Assembly: GCA_010645155.1 (NCBI GenBank)
Contig: CM021322.1
Span: forward strand, 3,766,905 to 3,830,904
Reading direction: 5' to 3'
Length of the DNA: 64,000 bases
DNA from: Tigriopus japonicus
Taxonomy: Eukaryota > Arthropoda > Copepoda > Harpacticoida > Harpacticidae
Numbering within the stretch: position 1 is the first letter of the stretch; the number at the start of each line of letters is the position of its first letter. Position numbers and translations under genes: made by a program. Of this stretch, positions 1 through 11,495 are shown piece after piece. The notes beneath the pieces were generated by a model that worked only from the letters and a program-made list of their open reading frames with translations, did not search any database and was not told where the DNA came from.

Positions 1-3000
1 GCAGATCCAGGACTTCACGGACGCCATGGAGAAGGGCCCAATCTTCTTGGATGAGCCATTCGGGGGCATTCTCAGCTTCCACTTGAGGACGAGGCAAGGG
101 ATGTCGCAATCCCGCAAGAGAGGCTGGCGGGTTCGTCCCACTTTGGATTGGCCGCTTGAAAGTGCTCTGCATCTTGTCCCTTCGTATCTTGTTCTGAAGT
201 GAAGCTGGCCGATCAAACAACGACCTGGGGGCGGCCAGAACCCCATCATCCCGTCGAACTTTGGGCTTGATCTCGTACGTGGTGGAGTTAGTGTTGTCGG
301 CAGGCGTGGAAGTTCCACCCACTCCATTTCCAGGTGGAACACTGGGCACCAATCCAGCCTCGCTGGCCGTTCTCTTGAGCGTGTTGACGGGCTCCTTCTT
401 GATGTGGACAGGCGGAAGCTCACTCTCGGGCATGAGATCGCTTTTGTACCAGAAGGTGAGGTATTGCTCGATCAGATCGGGTTCTGACATGATGGATGAA
501 GGAGCAGGAGCCGTCCAAAGAGGCATGGGTTGGCCATCTCGGCCATGCCAAGATCGGGAGGCATCCTCGGACGAGTAGGTCAAAGGTGGGAGTTGGTCTA
601 GGTACTGAAGTTCTCGTTCTAGGTCTGATAACGTCGTCTGGAATTGACGTTCCCAAGCGAATTTCTCGGATTCCAGTTCCAATTCCTCTTTGATGCGGAG
701 CACGTTCAGAGGTGACAAGGGCCACTCATCCAATTGTTTCTGTCCATACCTAGATCAAGGTTATTGCGAGAGGGAAAAAATGAGATGAATGTCAAATGTA
801 AAGAAGAGGATGATCCGATGATCATACTTTTGCAAGGGCGTGAGTTCCTCCGCGGGCGGAGAATCGAGACCATTGGAAAGCGGTTTGCTCTTGGTGGAAC
901 TCGAGCCGATGGGTTTGATCAACGGATTGCCACCCTCGTCTTCCCCGTTGGTCCACAGCCAATTAAGAGGCACCAAATTGGCTTCCTCGAGACCATTGTC
1001 GTCATTTTCATGATCTTCCTGGTCCATGGCATTGATCTCAGAGATGTCATTCTCCTCATCTAGCACGTACTCCTCGTAATCTGGTTTGAAGAGCTGAAAG
1101 AAAGAAAAACGACTTTCAGTGATCATTCATTGGGTCTGAATAAATAGCTTCACAATGACTCCTTATTCCTTACATGAATTGAGGTAATGTTCACCTTTAG
1201 TAACTCTTAATTGTTTTGGTTCTCCAAAACCAGTGGTGTCAAATAATTTATTTTTCTCGCTTAGTTCTCGGGTTTTTAAACCCAATGAAGGGAACATTTT
1301 CCCTGTTAAGTCATTTTATGTCAGCAAGATAAAAAATTTGGTCAGCAAATTTGTTAGAATTTGCCGCTCTAGGGTAATCTTGAATGTAAGGTTGGTCAAG
1401 AATAGTTGACAAGAAACGATCTAAATCTCGTTTAAGAAAGGGGTCATCTAATCTGTAGAATCGTCTGACATAACAAGGCAATAAATTGTATAACATCGGC
1501 CCTCACTAAGGATGATGATTTTAGGGTTTTAACAAGCTGTTCATCTTGATCCGAGGGGTTGAACTTCAAATTCACGGTTACTTTCATGGGGTTTTACAGG
1601 TTTCGGTAGCATTCGCCAAAAATTTGCACCACTGATTTTATTGAGGATATCGGATTAATTCAATTCTGAATAAGTGCAAATTCGCTATTTTTTTTTGTGA
1701 TTTGTAAACAAGGCTTTTAATATTTTTTTTTTACTCTCTATTCGAGTTACAGTACTTTAAGGAGATTATCCTTAATCAGAATTTATCAATCTGAAGAATA
1801 GAATTGGCTAAAAATGCGAGGGAAACACAACTTCCAAAAAGCTTCAGCGATTAGAATTTGTTATTTTCAATCACAAGAAATAAATTTTCTAGTTTTTAAT
1901 CCAAAATGGGGAAGCATTTTCTTGATTACGATTAACTATGCTTTTGAAAAATACGAATTTGTTTTATTCAAAAGCTAGCACCGTTTGGAACCATTTCAAA
2001 ATGAAAGAATGGATGCTAAATGGATAATGAAAAAACAATTTTAAAATATTAGGACAGTCTAGGTTAAGCCCAAAAAATAACTCTTACATTTCACACATTT
2101 TCACTATTAAATTCACGCTACTTCACAAATGTTTCATTGAGAATAATTTTCAATATGATCAAAAATAATACAGTTGGTTGACTTACAAATTTGTTTTGAC
2201 CCGAACTACACGTGAGAAAAAGAAGATCCAAATGAACATTAACAAAGGACTTGACAGAAAAAAACACCTTATCAGCAGTGTTCTTGAAGTAATCGATAAA
2301 TGACGACAAAGATTGAAGATTGATTTTAAAAACAGGAACTAATGTGTTCATCAAAAATGAAGTAAAACATAAAAATTTAGGTCGATTTCATGAGGAGACT
2401 GTTTCTTACCTTATAATTGGGAGTCATTTGACACAGAGAATTGCCACTTCCACCGCAGATTCCGTTGTCCCCACTAATCGCGAAAAGATCATCGAGAGTT
2501 TGTTTCTTGATCTTCCAGATCACGCCGTTTTCCGGATTCTTCCGCAAGTCAATGAGAAGCCTTTCTTGGAGCGACTTGTTCATCAGATTGTTTTCCAAAG
2601 TGCCCTCGCACATCAATCGGTAAACCGTCAGGGTTTTTCGCGACGATCGCCTCAAGATGCGACACCAACGACTGGCCTCTTTGGGCGCAAAACACGGCGA
2701 TGGATCGTAGAAGATGACATTGGAGATGTTATTGAGCAAAGAGGCCAGTCCATTGGAACTTGCCTTGGCACTGGCCAGAATGCAAACAAGATCATCTCGC
2801 TTGGCAAATCTGGACAACTGCCTCAGTCGGGTGGCCTTGTTGGCCTTCGAGTCCAAAAACACGAACGGGAACTGAATGGAGTTGAGGTAATCCCGAAGCA
2901 AATGGAGCATGTCCTCCATCTCGCAGAACAAAACTACTTTTTCGCGACGAGCTCGGATCTCGCTCAACAGACGATCTGTCCTGTCAAGTTTGGCTGAGGT

Positions 3001-5910
3001 CTGTCGATCGAGACGAGCCCAAGACCGCCTTTGAGAACTATACGACGATGAGGATGCACAAGAGGCTAAAGGTACGTGGCTGTTGTTGTTGGTGTGGTTA
3101 TTACTATGATTGTGGTGAAGGGGAAGCGAATACTTGGTGGCGAGTTGACCGAGCTCAGGAAGCACACGATTCTCGATCTTGGTCAGGGTGGAACTGTACG
3201 AAGGCACGAGGGACACGACCCTGGTGACCGCCGACGACGACGAGAATGCTGTAGCCAATGGAATGCACGAAGATAATGAGGATGTATATGAATTTGAAGA
3301 GCCCGCTGCCGATGTTGACGACGAAGCAAAGTTATGAGGAGTATTAGAACTGGTCTGAATGAAGCGACACATGTCGGTTAACGTTTGGGTTTTGTACTTG
3401 AAATCGCCACTACTCGAGCCGCCACTGGTTCTACTTCGACGATGGCTGGTGGTGTTGTTCACTGGAACTTCGTCTTGAATGGGATTCAGACAGTTCACGT
3501 AGCCCATTCCTCGCCTCGATTTCTGTCCCGAAGGACATCGAATCGGACGCACAGAGTCCACGATCGTGAGAGCACTAATCAAATCCGAACCATACAAAGG
3601 CATGCCCTTGCATCGACGCTCATTGAACCGGGCAATGATCCCCAAAGACTCGGCATGAAAGGCGCGAGATGGTTTACTGGAGGCTGATGAGCCCGCCCCC
3701 GTCGAGGGCGTGGCGTCATTGGTGAGCGTACTGGTGAGCGAGAACGATCGGGAAAGATTGCGAGGACCGGATCCCGTGGAAAGAGGGTTCTGCTGAATCT
3801 CGAGGTTCAAACGACCGATCGGACAAGCTGGCGGAGGTTCCGGACATCGCTCGGGTAGTTCTTCGATGAGTTTTTTGGGCGCACAGAATTTGCGTATCCG
3901 ATCGGAAGAGATGGCCGTTAGCGAGGACTCATGGGTCAAGAAGATAAGATTGTAAGAATTCAAGTCAATGTGTCGGAACGGATCGAAATCCAAGGCCGAG
4001 GTCACGAGACGATGGTGCGAGTATCGATCGCCGATCCTCGGGAATGACACCACACCATTGAGGTCTCGAGCCAATTCGGGCTCTTGAAAGCCAGGCTTGT
4101 GACCCGGTCGATTTCGCGTGGAACAGAGCCGCGGATGATTGCAGATCTGTCTAAGGTGAGTAAGGATGCGAGCAATGTCACGAAAATCGCCCGTGTTCAT
4201 GCTCATCTGATTGGTGGGCGAGGCGAGGAAATTGTCGTAAAGCGTCCTTTGGTCGTGGAACAACCGCACAGGTACGATCTTCTCCTCGACTTGGGTGTCC
4301 AACTCGAGAAGTTCGCGATAAAAACCCACAGAGAAGTCACTATTGTCCTCGTCCGATTCGAGCTCACTCTCTTCGTCACTCGAGGCCGTTTCTTTCTCCG
4401 CTTCGGAACTGTATGAATCTAGCGTTGCGTTAGTGGTGGGCGAAGATGATGGGGCCATCTCGTCCGCCGAATTCGTAGCACAATAGTCTTGGGGCAACAC
4501 CTCAATCAGAGGCTTGACCATGTCACCCAGTAGCCCTCCCACTTCATCCTCGGCACTTTCACTTTCGAGGGCATGCTCGTGTCGCTCCTGTTCGCTGATG
4601 GTGGATTCGTCGTCGTCCGCCGGCGCATCCTCATCACTCGAATAGTCCAACACGCCATTCACGTGGCTGATAACCTCTTGAATCCGCGGACTGTCCTCGA
4701 AAGCGTTCAAATTCGATTTGAAAGCGGCCACCGATTCCCAAAAGAGCCCAATCTGACCGGCCACAAAAGCGGCCTTGCGTTTCAGAGTCCGTTGACGGCG
4801 GGCCTGCGCTTGGGCCCGTCGTTCAGGCCACGTCCGAACAAATTCGACCGCACTCTCGGCGATGAGTTTGGCCGCGGCCTTTTTCCACAGCCGTTCTTGA
4901 TGAAAATCCACGGCCAACCACTGCATCTCTTGCAAGAGCAAATCCCACTGACTCCGAGGTCGAGGTCGTTCACACACTTTGGGGAACCGTCGGGGAGACC
5001 AGAGGCCATCCTTGACCAAGTCGCGCACCCTTTGAAGCACCTGGTTCTCCTGCATGAAAGTCTCGGTTTTGGGGTAGGAGGGCACGGGAGTCAGAGTGGG
5101 CGTTCGGGGACTGACGGCGGTTTCCACCACGGGGCGGGGCGAACCACTCTGCGATAAGGCCGATTTATTGGCCGACCCGCCGGTCCCACCACCGCCTCCA
5201 CTACTACTGGCACTCACGGGCATTAACGCCAACCCCGAGAGCGATCGCGGGCACGGACTGTTGAGCGGGGTGGCGTTGGAATTGGTCAGAGACGCGTTGG
5301 GCTGTCGCGGAGGCTGACCGGCAGCCTGGTTTTGAGCGGCAGCCGCCGCCGCGGCTAAAACGGGCGTGGCCGGACTGGCCGAGCCCAAAGTACTGCGGGC
5401 CGACCCTAAACTCGTCGTGGGTGATCCCACCGACGACGACGACGACGCGGCCGCGGCAGCAGCCGCCGCAGCTGCAGCGGCACTGGCATTCAAAGCCGAA
5501 CTCAACGAGATGGACGCCGGCAATCCCACGGCCGCCCGGACCTCCTTCATTATAAAGGGCGGCGCGTGATTGGACTTGAGGAAGTTGAGAAACTGCGGGT
5601 TGGGCTTCTTCTTAAACTGCGGATACTCAATCACGGCCTGATTATTGGCCTGCAGAAAGTACAACTCGCCCATAGCATCCGTGTACGCGTGTCCGACCCG
5701 TTTGAGTCGCGCTTTCCGCTTGGCCAACATCTGGAGTCGCCGCCGGCGCAATGGCGTCGCCGAGGACCCGCCCACGGGTCCGCCCTTGACCGGCCGAGCC
5801 GCCTGAGCCGCCGAACCGCGCCCGGTCGAACCGGAGGTGGGCGTGGCGTTGTTGGCGGCGCCCGCCGTGAGCGTGAGGAAATCCGCGGATATCGGGGCCA
5901 TCGCGGACAT
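1..5910 (-). CDS. EP400: EP400/Domino-like chromatin remodeler lacking the ATPase N-lobe (3' end off window)
   Basis: Nuclear scaffold/ATPase of the NuA4/TIP60-SWR1 class, named from family similarity. Exons on the minus strand: 5910-2410, 1093-828 and 749-1, with good GT-AG sites and phases that join. The first ATG (5910, Kozak G at -3) lies 60 nt after an in-frame TGA (5973-5971). Numbering from that ATG: Ala/Ser/Gly-rich N-terminus with poly-Ala around residues 150-165; HSA domain about 295-392, including EMQWLAVDFHQERLWKK; acidic linker; SNF2 C-lobe beginning about 550 (LRQICNHPRL) and resuming about 990-1140 after a roughly 400-residue Ser-rich insertion. The 3' exons carry further EP400 hallmarks: EELTPLQKY, PMPLW, APRSLFDR, then EWLIQEDWALL, the start of the SANT/Myb domain. 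No GxGKT or DExH motif occurs between HSA and C-lobe, where the N-lobe belongs. SRCAP is less likely because of the SANT segment. Identity is secure; the missing lobe could be real or an assembly deletion. Confidence 0.9.
1311..1560 (-). pseudogene. LINE ORF2 C-terminal relic inside an EP400 intron
   Basis: This lies in the intron 1094-2409. Read on the minus strand it encodes a stretch with LDRFLSTILDQPYIQ and AANSNKFADQI, closely parallel to the fragment at 11296-11463 (LDKFLNTIPDQPTIQ, SANSSSLVDQI). Upstream, the frame breaks once around 1500 before similarity resumes (KSSSLVRA). This is the C-terminal tail seen in CR1/Jockey-like non-LTR retrotransposons, downstream of the reverse transcriptase. 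It is truncated and non-functional. Confidence 0.6.
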
Positions 5911-6520
5911 GGCCGCCCAACCGAGGGTGGATTCCGAGCGATCCCAGGCTACTGCATCCAGCACACCCACTCACACCTCATGGGGATCGAGATTGGGACG
6001 CCAAATTCGAGCCAACAAACTTTGTCTTTTTCGTTCAAAGCGAATCATCAACACTCCTCTCTTAGTAGTAGTACATCGTACAGTCCAGCGAGCGAGCAAG
6101 CCAGCTCTACTAACCAGCCCAATGCTCTGTTGCCCGCTGCCAGTTCTATGAACCTGGCTTGGCTCAGCTAGTTGGGGAGCTTCGGGGTCAATCACTGGTT
6201 CAGGCTGCTTGGTAAAGGCGGCTGAATCTGGCTGGGGGAGTTGGGGCTTGGGCTGGCTTGAGTTGATGATCGAAGGCTGGATTGGGCGGACGTTTGAGAT
6301 CACGCAACCTGGCGGAGAGGGAAGGCGGGTGGATTTGAAAAATGACTGGGCGAATTTAGTTTGAGTATGGCGATGGAAAAGGATGGAAAATGGAAGAAGG
6401 TTGTGAAAGTAAATCGAGGAAAAAGAAGGAAGAAAGATGACGATTGGGAATGTTGTGTAGTGGGGTTTTAAAAGTAGGAGGAAAGTTAGTTCATCGAGGG
6501 GAACTATAGAGGTCGCGGCC
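5911..6520 (-). promoter_or_regulatory. 5' leader and probable promoter region of the EP400-like gene
   Basis: This stretch is upstream of the chosen ATG. An open frame without any ATG (6303-5971) runs in the same frame as the long exon and stops at TGA 5973-5971, so it reads as 5' untranslated sequence. A donor-like GAG|GTGTGAGT sits at about 5979, so a spliced leader is possible. I see no convincing TATA box or initiator. The placement is an inference from position only. Confidence 0.35.
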
Positions 6521-7633
6521 AGCGAGTGGGGTCAGATTTGCCCGGACGGAATGAGCGCCCTCTGGCGGCCAATGGGGTTATGGAGTTGGGGGGGACAAAA
6601 ATGGCGGGATTTTTTCCCCGTACGCACACCCTTAAAGACACTCTTGAGTCCCGTGACACTCGAAATGTTTGGGGGGATCGGATGCCAGTGACGCTCCAAC
6701 GGAATGAACGACGAAAGATCGGGGGGCGTCGAGTGGAGTAGCCTGTAAAGCGAGACGCTTCTGATTTGAAGCGCCGAGATTGACCGGGGAAAAATTGACC
6801 GAGTTCAAATTACCCAAATTCCACGCTAGCCAATGATGTCGTAATCCCTCAACCGAATTTGAAAATTAATTTACCTTCAAACACCTAACTTTTACCCTTT
6901 CCTTCACAATCCCGCGTCATGTCGGGATCAGTCTGAACTTTTGGGTTTACAGGCGTAATCGCGAAACCTAACAATATGGCGGGAAAACACCTTTAAACGA
7001 AATTAATGTCGTTTTATGGTCTTTTTTCATGACTAGGGGTGCAGTTTTCGTGTAAATAAAAATACCAACAAGTGCAAAAAGAAAATTTCGCGAAATGCAA
7101 TGCAAATGTTCAAATGATTTGGTGCATTGAGAAAAACTCAAAATTCGCAAAGATTTTTTTTTAAAATAAAAAAAACTCCCACTAAGGATGCCGCACAATA
7201 TATATTTTTTGATGCATGTTTGACTTCTACCCAGATTGAAAGTGTTCATCAGTTGTGTCCCAGCTCATGAACCACTGTACTAGAGGACGAATTTCAGAGC
7301 AGTGTCCATGACGTCATCAATACACCTTGCGTTGGATGATCACTGATCCGTCATTAATTCTAGGTTGAGAGAAGCTCAACATTCATTTGCGAGGAAAAGA
7401 GAAGTCAGTCAGGGACGCCACTCAAACATGTTGTTACAATCTATTCATTTCTTTTCATAAGCAAAGCTCATTGGATTACATTTTGAAAAACGATTTGAAA
7501 TTTTGAAGTTATTGAAAGATTTATTTGAATCAATAGTCTAATCTTATGGTCTATTTTGTTTGCCCATGTCAGCCCTGGTTTAGTTTAAGAATTCTCCATG
7601 TGGTGTCAGTGTTCCGTCATTCACTGTTGTTGT
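6521..7633. other. Intergenic, no recognisable feature
   Basis: AT-rich spacer upstream of the EP400-like promoter. The short open frames here (for example 6968-7249 minus) show no family similarity or splice context that I can defend. No long repeat or hairpin is evident by eye. Confidence 0.5.
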
Positions 7634-7899
7634 GAGGCCAGTTTCGCCACGGGCGAGTTGAGGCACGGAAGGAGGCCAGTTTCGCCACAGGCGAGTTGAG
7701 GCACGGAAGAAGGCCGATTTCGCCACGGGCGAGTTGAGGCACGGAAGGAGGCCGATTTCGCCACGGGCGAGGTACGGGCACGGAAGGAGGCCAATCGTCG
7801 ACGGACGAGTTGAGGCACGGAAGGAGGCCGATTTCGCCACGGGCGAGGAACGGGCATGGAAGGAGGCCAATCGTCGACGGACGAGTTGAGGCACGGAAA
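7634..7899. repeat. 38-bp GC-rich minisatellite, 7 copies
   Basis: Seven head-to-tail units of exactly 38 bp fill 266 bp. Each starts GAGGCCRRT and ends GAGGCACGGAAG or a close variant. Two alternating subtypes exist: one with TTTCGCCACGGGCGAG, the other with AATCGTCGACGGACGAG. The array is far richer in GC than its flanks. On the minus strand all three frames stay open because the unit lacks stop codons; since 38 is not a multiple of 3, each frame cycles through the same peptides (RASTRPW, PQLARGE). I regard those ORFs as a by-product, not genes. Confidence 0.9.
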
Positions 7900-8804
7900 C
7901 TCGTCCACTGATCGTGTTGACAGGGTGACCACTCGAATGAAAGGTTCAATGAGAAAGGCAACACTTCTTATCTTCTTTAAAACATAAATTGTGTTCTTTT
8001 TGTCTTTTTTAACTCAATATTTTAAGCCAGTATTTGAAAGTGTTTTTTGAACTATTCTTGGAGATGGTTGTTCAATGTTGGATATAAGTGTTCAATTTAG
8101 GATAGGAACCAACCGTAATCAATTTGGTCACCTTAACAAATGTGCAACCATTGTGAATTGAGCATCGAAGAAGATGTCACTCAAAAACCTTGTGGATTTA
8201 GCAATTATTCTGGTAATCTTGCCATTTGCAAGTGTCACATTCTAATGTTTTAGTGGACACAGAGATCCAGTCATGCTGATTGAGAAAGAAAATATGGATG
8301 GGTGGTGTGTGGCCCTTCAAAGAAAAAGAGAGCTTGACTTCATCTTTCTTTCTTTCTTCCAATCAAAGACCATGGTATGCTCCCTTAATGAGAACTACTC
8401 AAAGTCAATTGTGTCACTTATGTGTTTGTTCAGCATACTTTTCAGCCTTTCATCTTACTCTCAGATCATTCAATGGATAGATGGATGGACAAGCAAGAAA
8501 TGGATCATAGGATTTGTAAAAAGGTTCAGTGAATATTGGTATTCTCTTGTCACTACTGCAAACTTTGGTGTGGTGATTCAACATGATAATGAATGGGAAA
8601 AGCAATGGAATCATCACCAGTTAGACAAGAACAAGCACAAGGAATTGATGCGGCAACCGTCAGATACAGAGACAGACTACTTTTATCTGAAGGCTCACAA
8701 CTTTGAGAAAGATCAACTATGCAGAGACCAGTCAACACAAGACATCAATGGTTAACCAACCATAAGAGAGCACCTTCATGCGTAGATTGGACTACATCCA
8801 CAAA
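7900..8804. other. Intergenic; one unassigned 160-codon open frame
   Basis: Holds an open frame at 8273-8755 (plus) with no recognisable domain and no clear splice partners. It lies just upstream of a LINE reverse-transcriptase relic on the same strand, so it may be decayed retroelement sequence, but I cannot show homology. Confidence 0.3.
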
Positions 8805-9222
8805 GATGGTAAAATTTGTGGATGATTCGAAGATCATTGGGATTATCTTGCAGCCTCAAGACGAGAAATGAATCCAAAGTGCCTTGAACTCAGCTGAAGA
8901 ATTGACCTTGAATAATGGATTGACCTTCAATGTGGAAAAGTGTAAGATGACAAGGTTTGGAAAGAGGCCAAAAATCACTTCCAAGTATATCCTGAAAGGC
9001 CAGGAACTTGAGAGTGTAGATATGGAAACAGACCTTGGTATCATGTTCAATCATAACAGAAAATTCTGTGAACACTGTGCTGATATCGTCATGTGGGCAA
9101 GTGGAATGATGGGGCTCCTGAGATGCACTTTCACCATGAGGGACAAGAAAATTATAACTAGACTGAACATAGTGCACATTGGACTTATTCTAGAGTATAA
9201 CATGACTTTTTGCTCTCCTTGA
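8805..9222 (+). pseudogene. Non-LTR retrotransposon reverse transcriptase fragment
   Basis: The plus strand encodes KFVDDSKIIG, a degenerate version of the RT catalytic FADD box, then one in-frame TGA (8868-8870). This is followed by SALNSAEELTLNNGLTFNVE and KCKMTRFGKR, and later DLGIMF, KFCEHC, FTMRDKK and LEYNMTFCSP. This order (FADD, FNVEKCK, DLG, H.., RR.F..R, LEY....SP) is the palm/thumb region of CR1/Jockey-type LINE reverse transcriptases. The stop codon and the missing 5' portion make it a dead fragment. Confidence 0.8.
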
Positions 9223-9897
9223 AATGTTATAAAATACAACCATTCACTTGAACACGTCATTTCTCTGGCTATTGCCATTGTTAAAATGTTGTTATGTTCC
9301 ACCATTCACTCAAAAACAAATGTTATATGTAAAATTAATCAAAATTCATTAAATCAAAGGCAGTCATTGCATGTACTAAATTGCTGGTGTCAGCCCTAAG
9401 CTGTAGGTCCTTCGACCTTGAAATGAATCCTTCGTAGAGTCGTCCTTGCCCAACTAAAGAAACTTAATTATTTTTTCACAATCACTTTTATTATCAAGTT
9501 TGAGTATTCTCTGATGTAATCACGTTTTCCTGCCTTATTTTGAATGAGCTTTTTTCTGTTGATGCGCCACAGTATTTATGATAATTTGTTTCTTTGCGGG
9601 ATCTCCTTTTTTGGTGCACTTTAGACGTTTTCGTGAGTTTTCTACTTAGATCATTTACTAATCACTAGACAGCATACAAGTTGATTTGGCAATGATTTGA
9701 ATCATGAAACTGTCTGGCTGATTTGGCAAGGGGGCGGAATGAGTTGAATTTATGAGGAAAATGTCGCCCTCACAACTGTTGAGCAGACAGTTAGTGTGAC
9801 CTAAAGATGCTTTAGTGTGACCAAACATGTGAATCAAGACCAACTTTTTAAAACTTCTTCTTGAACGAAAATTTATTGTTTGTTCAGGCTTTGAGAT
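9223..9897. other. Intergenic, no recognisable feature
   Basis: AT-rich sequence between two LINE fragments. I find no open frame with family similarity, no tandem array and no clear terminal repeats. Confidence 0.45.
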
Positions 9898-10033
9898 CAA
9901 TTGAAGCAATTGTAGAGGTTTTACGTGCGTTCTGAGAGCACCTCCAAATCCAAGGGAATCAAGGCTAGTTCGATCAATGAAGTCCTCCTTTCTTCTTTAT
10001 CGGGCTCCTTCATTGTTCAATTTGTTACCTACT
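9898..10033 (+). pseudogene. LINE ORF2 fragment, 5' half of an interrupted copy
   Basis: The plus frame reads RAPPNPRESRLVRSMKSS and then YRAPSLFNLLP, the usual LINE region between the RT and the C-terminal tail (NP..., R....., RGPxLFNxLP). It breaks off at about 10033 where a TIR element begins. The coding sequence resumes at 11296 with LPISLRREY, sharing the LP residues through the target-site duplication. Confidence 0.6.
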
Positions 10034-11295
10034 ACTCACTACGTAGAGTGAGTAAAAAAATTTAATTAAATCGTAAATTTTCTTTAAATTTTTTGCCCCT
10101 TTTTGGACCAATTTGAATTTTTTTGGCCCTTTTCATGGGCCATTTTTTGGTCACTTCAAGTCATAATTGGCGCCAAAAAACAGGTGCTAACACATCCAGC
10201 CTCACCAATTTTAGCTCTTTAGAGCTAAATACAGCTCTTCTTTCTGATATTTTGAAATTTGGCTCCAAATTTGAGCATTTAGCTCTTTTGGCTCTTTTAG
10301 CTCTTTTTCTGAGAATTTTAGGGATTTTTGGCTCCTTTTTACAATTTTTGAAGTTGACAGATTTTCTACCTCAACAAAATGAGGCTTGTTTAAAAATGGT
10401 CATTCTTCTTACAAAAACGTAAGATTTTTCAGGACAGTCGACTCCAAACTATGGCTCTTCCTGCTGATGCAAAAAAAATAGCAGCTTTTGGATAAGTTTG
10501 GCCTCCATTAACGTGCTGTTACCGACTAAAACCTTGGCTTAGTTTACTCTTTGATTCTAACTACTCTACTCTAACTGACATAATGTTCATTTGATGTGGT
10601 TGAAATTTAGCTTGTGAGCTTTGAATTACGGGCCAAACAATGGGTTAAATTTGAATTTTCTCTGATCGGCCCCGAAATTGCCAATAACCTAGGCATAAAG
10701 GTCTTTCATTATCCACGGATCACTATCTTCTAGTGATCTGTGCATTATCGTTGCTCTATCTGTAACATTCAAAAAGCCAACATCACTTTGCAGAACAACC
10801 TTTTTTTCTTGGCCGTTTTTAAGACAGTAAGAAAAAAACTAGAAAAAGCAATTTTTCCATGTTTTAAATACACTGCCAATTACGTAAGGCCCAAAACTTC
10901 TTAGTATATTAGTGTTTTTAGCCTTTTTAAATTCAGCTCTTTTTTGGCTCTTTTTCCAAAAAATAGCTCTTTTAGCTCGAAAATTTGCCCCTAAACTGAG
11001 GTATTAAGCTTTTTTTATCTTAAGCAGTTGGACACTCTGAACACATCTGTCTTCAGTTCAAATTTCTTCTATGCCAGAAATAAAGCCTTAATATTTAGCC
11101 AGAAATAACTAAATGTGCTGAGTTGTAGCTGTATTACAAAGAATGATTACCAGAATGACTAAATGCATCTTTGAATTCAATATTACCATTTTTGATACGG
11201 TTGGGGAATGATTTTTTTTAATTTATTTTTTTGGCCTTTTTGGAGTAAATTTAATTTAATTTTTTTGTGAAAATCAGTAAATTTTTCTACGCACT
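10034..11295. mobile_element. 1.26-kb AT-rich TIR element inserted in a LINE
   Basis: The ends form an imperfect inverted repeat: AGTGAGTAAAAAAATTTA near 10048 against the reverse complement of TAAATTTTTCTACGCACT near 11295 (about 16 of 18 match). The flanks are the two halves of one LINE coding frame, and a degenerate 8-9 bp duplication is suggested (TTACCTACT on the left, CTACCCATT on the right). The interior is very AT-rich with repeated AGCTCTTT motifs and has no transposase frame that I can read, so it is non-autonomous or badly decayed. The exact left boundary is uncertain by about 15 bp because of a local palindrome. Confidence 0.55.
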
Positions 11296-11463
11296 CTACC
11301 CATTAGTCTTCGTCGGGAATATGTAGGGGCTGATCCTCTAACAGGATTTAAGGCTGGATTAGACAAATTCTTAAATACTATTCCTGATCAACCCACTATT
11401 CAAGGGTTGTACAGATCTGCCAACAGTAGCTCATTGGTAGATCAAATTTCAGATAAAGGGTAA
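11296..11463 (+). pseudogene. LINE ORF2 C-terminus, 3' half of an interrupted copy
   Basis: Open in the plus frame to a TAA at 11461-11463, reading LPISLRREYVG, GLDKFLNTIPDQPTIQ and SANSSSLVDQISDKG. It matches the relic at 1311-1560 residue by residue over most of its length. With 9898-10033 it forms one LINE tail split by the TIR element. It is followed within 35 bp by the assembly gap. Confidence 0.65.
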
Positions 11464-11495
11464 TTTTATAAACTAAATTAATCATTAACTCTCTT

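Noticed and set aside
2320..2997. 225-codon plus-strand open frame
   Set aside because: It is the antisense shadow of the EP400-like exon, which has clear homology on the minus strand.
4573..5157. 194-codon plus-strand open frame
   Set aside because: Antisense of the HSA-domain region of the EP400-like exon, where codon structure and homology favour the minus strand.
5566..6171. 201-codon plus-strand open frame over the EP400 5' region
   Set aside because: Antisense to the exon and leader in GC-rich DNA. No independent similarity.
7634..7899. CRISPR array
   Set aside because: The units are directly contiguous with no unique spacers, and the context is eukaryotic.
7580..7964. Three overlapping minus-strand ORFs of 103-115 codons rich in RASTRPW and PQLARGE
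   Set aside because: They are produced by a 38-bp tandem repeat without stop codons; the same peptides recur in all frames, and no start context or splice sites support a gene.
8273..8755. 160-codon plus-strand frame as the 5' part of the LINE ORF
   Set aside because: No RT motifs (such as the LLP, RP or SSG boxes) could be read in it, so the link to the downstream fragment is unsupported.
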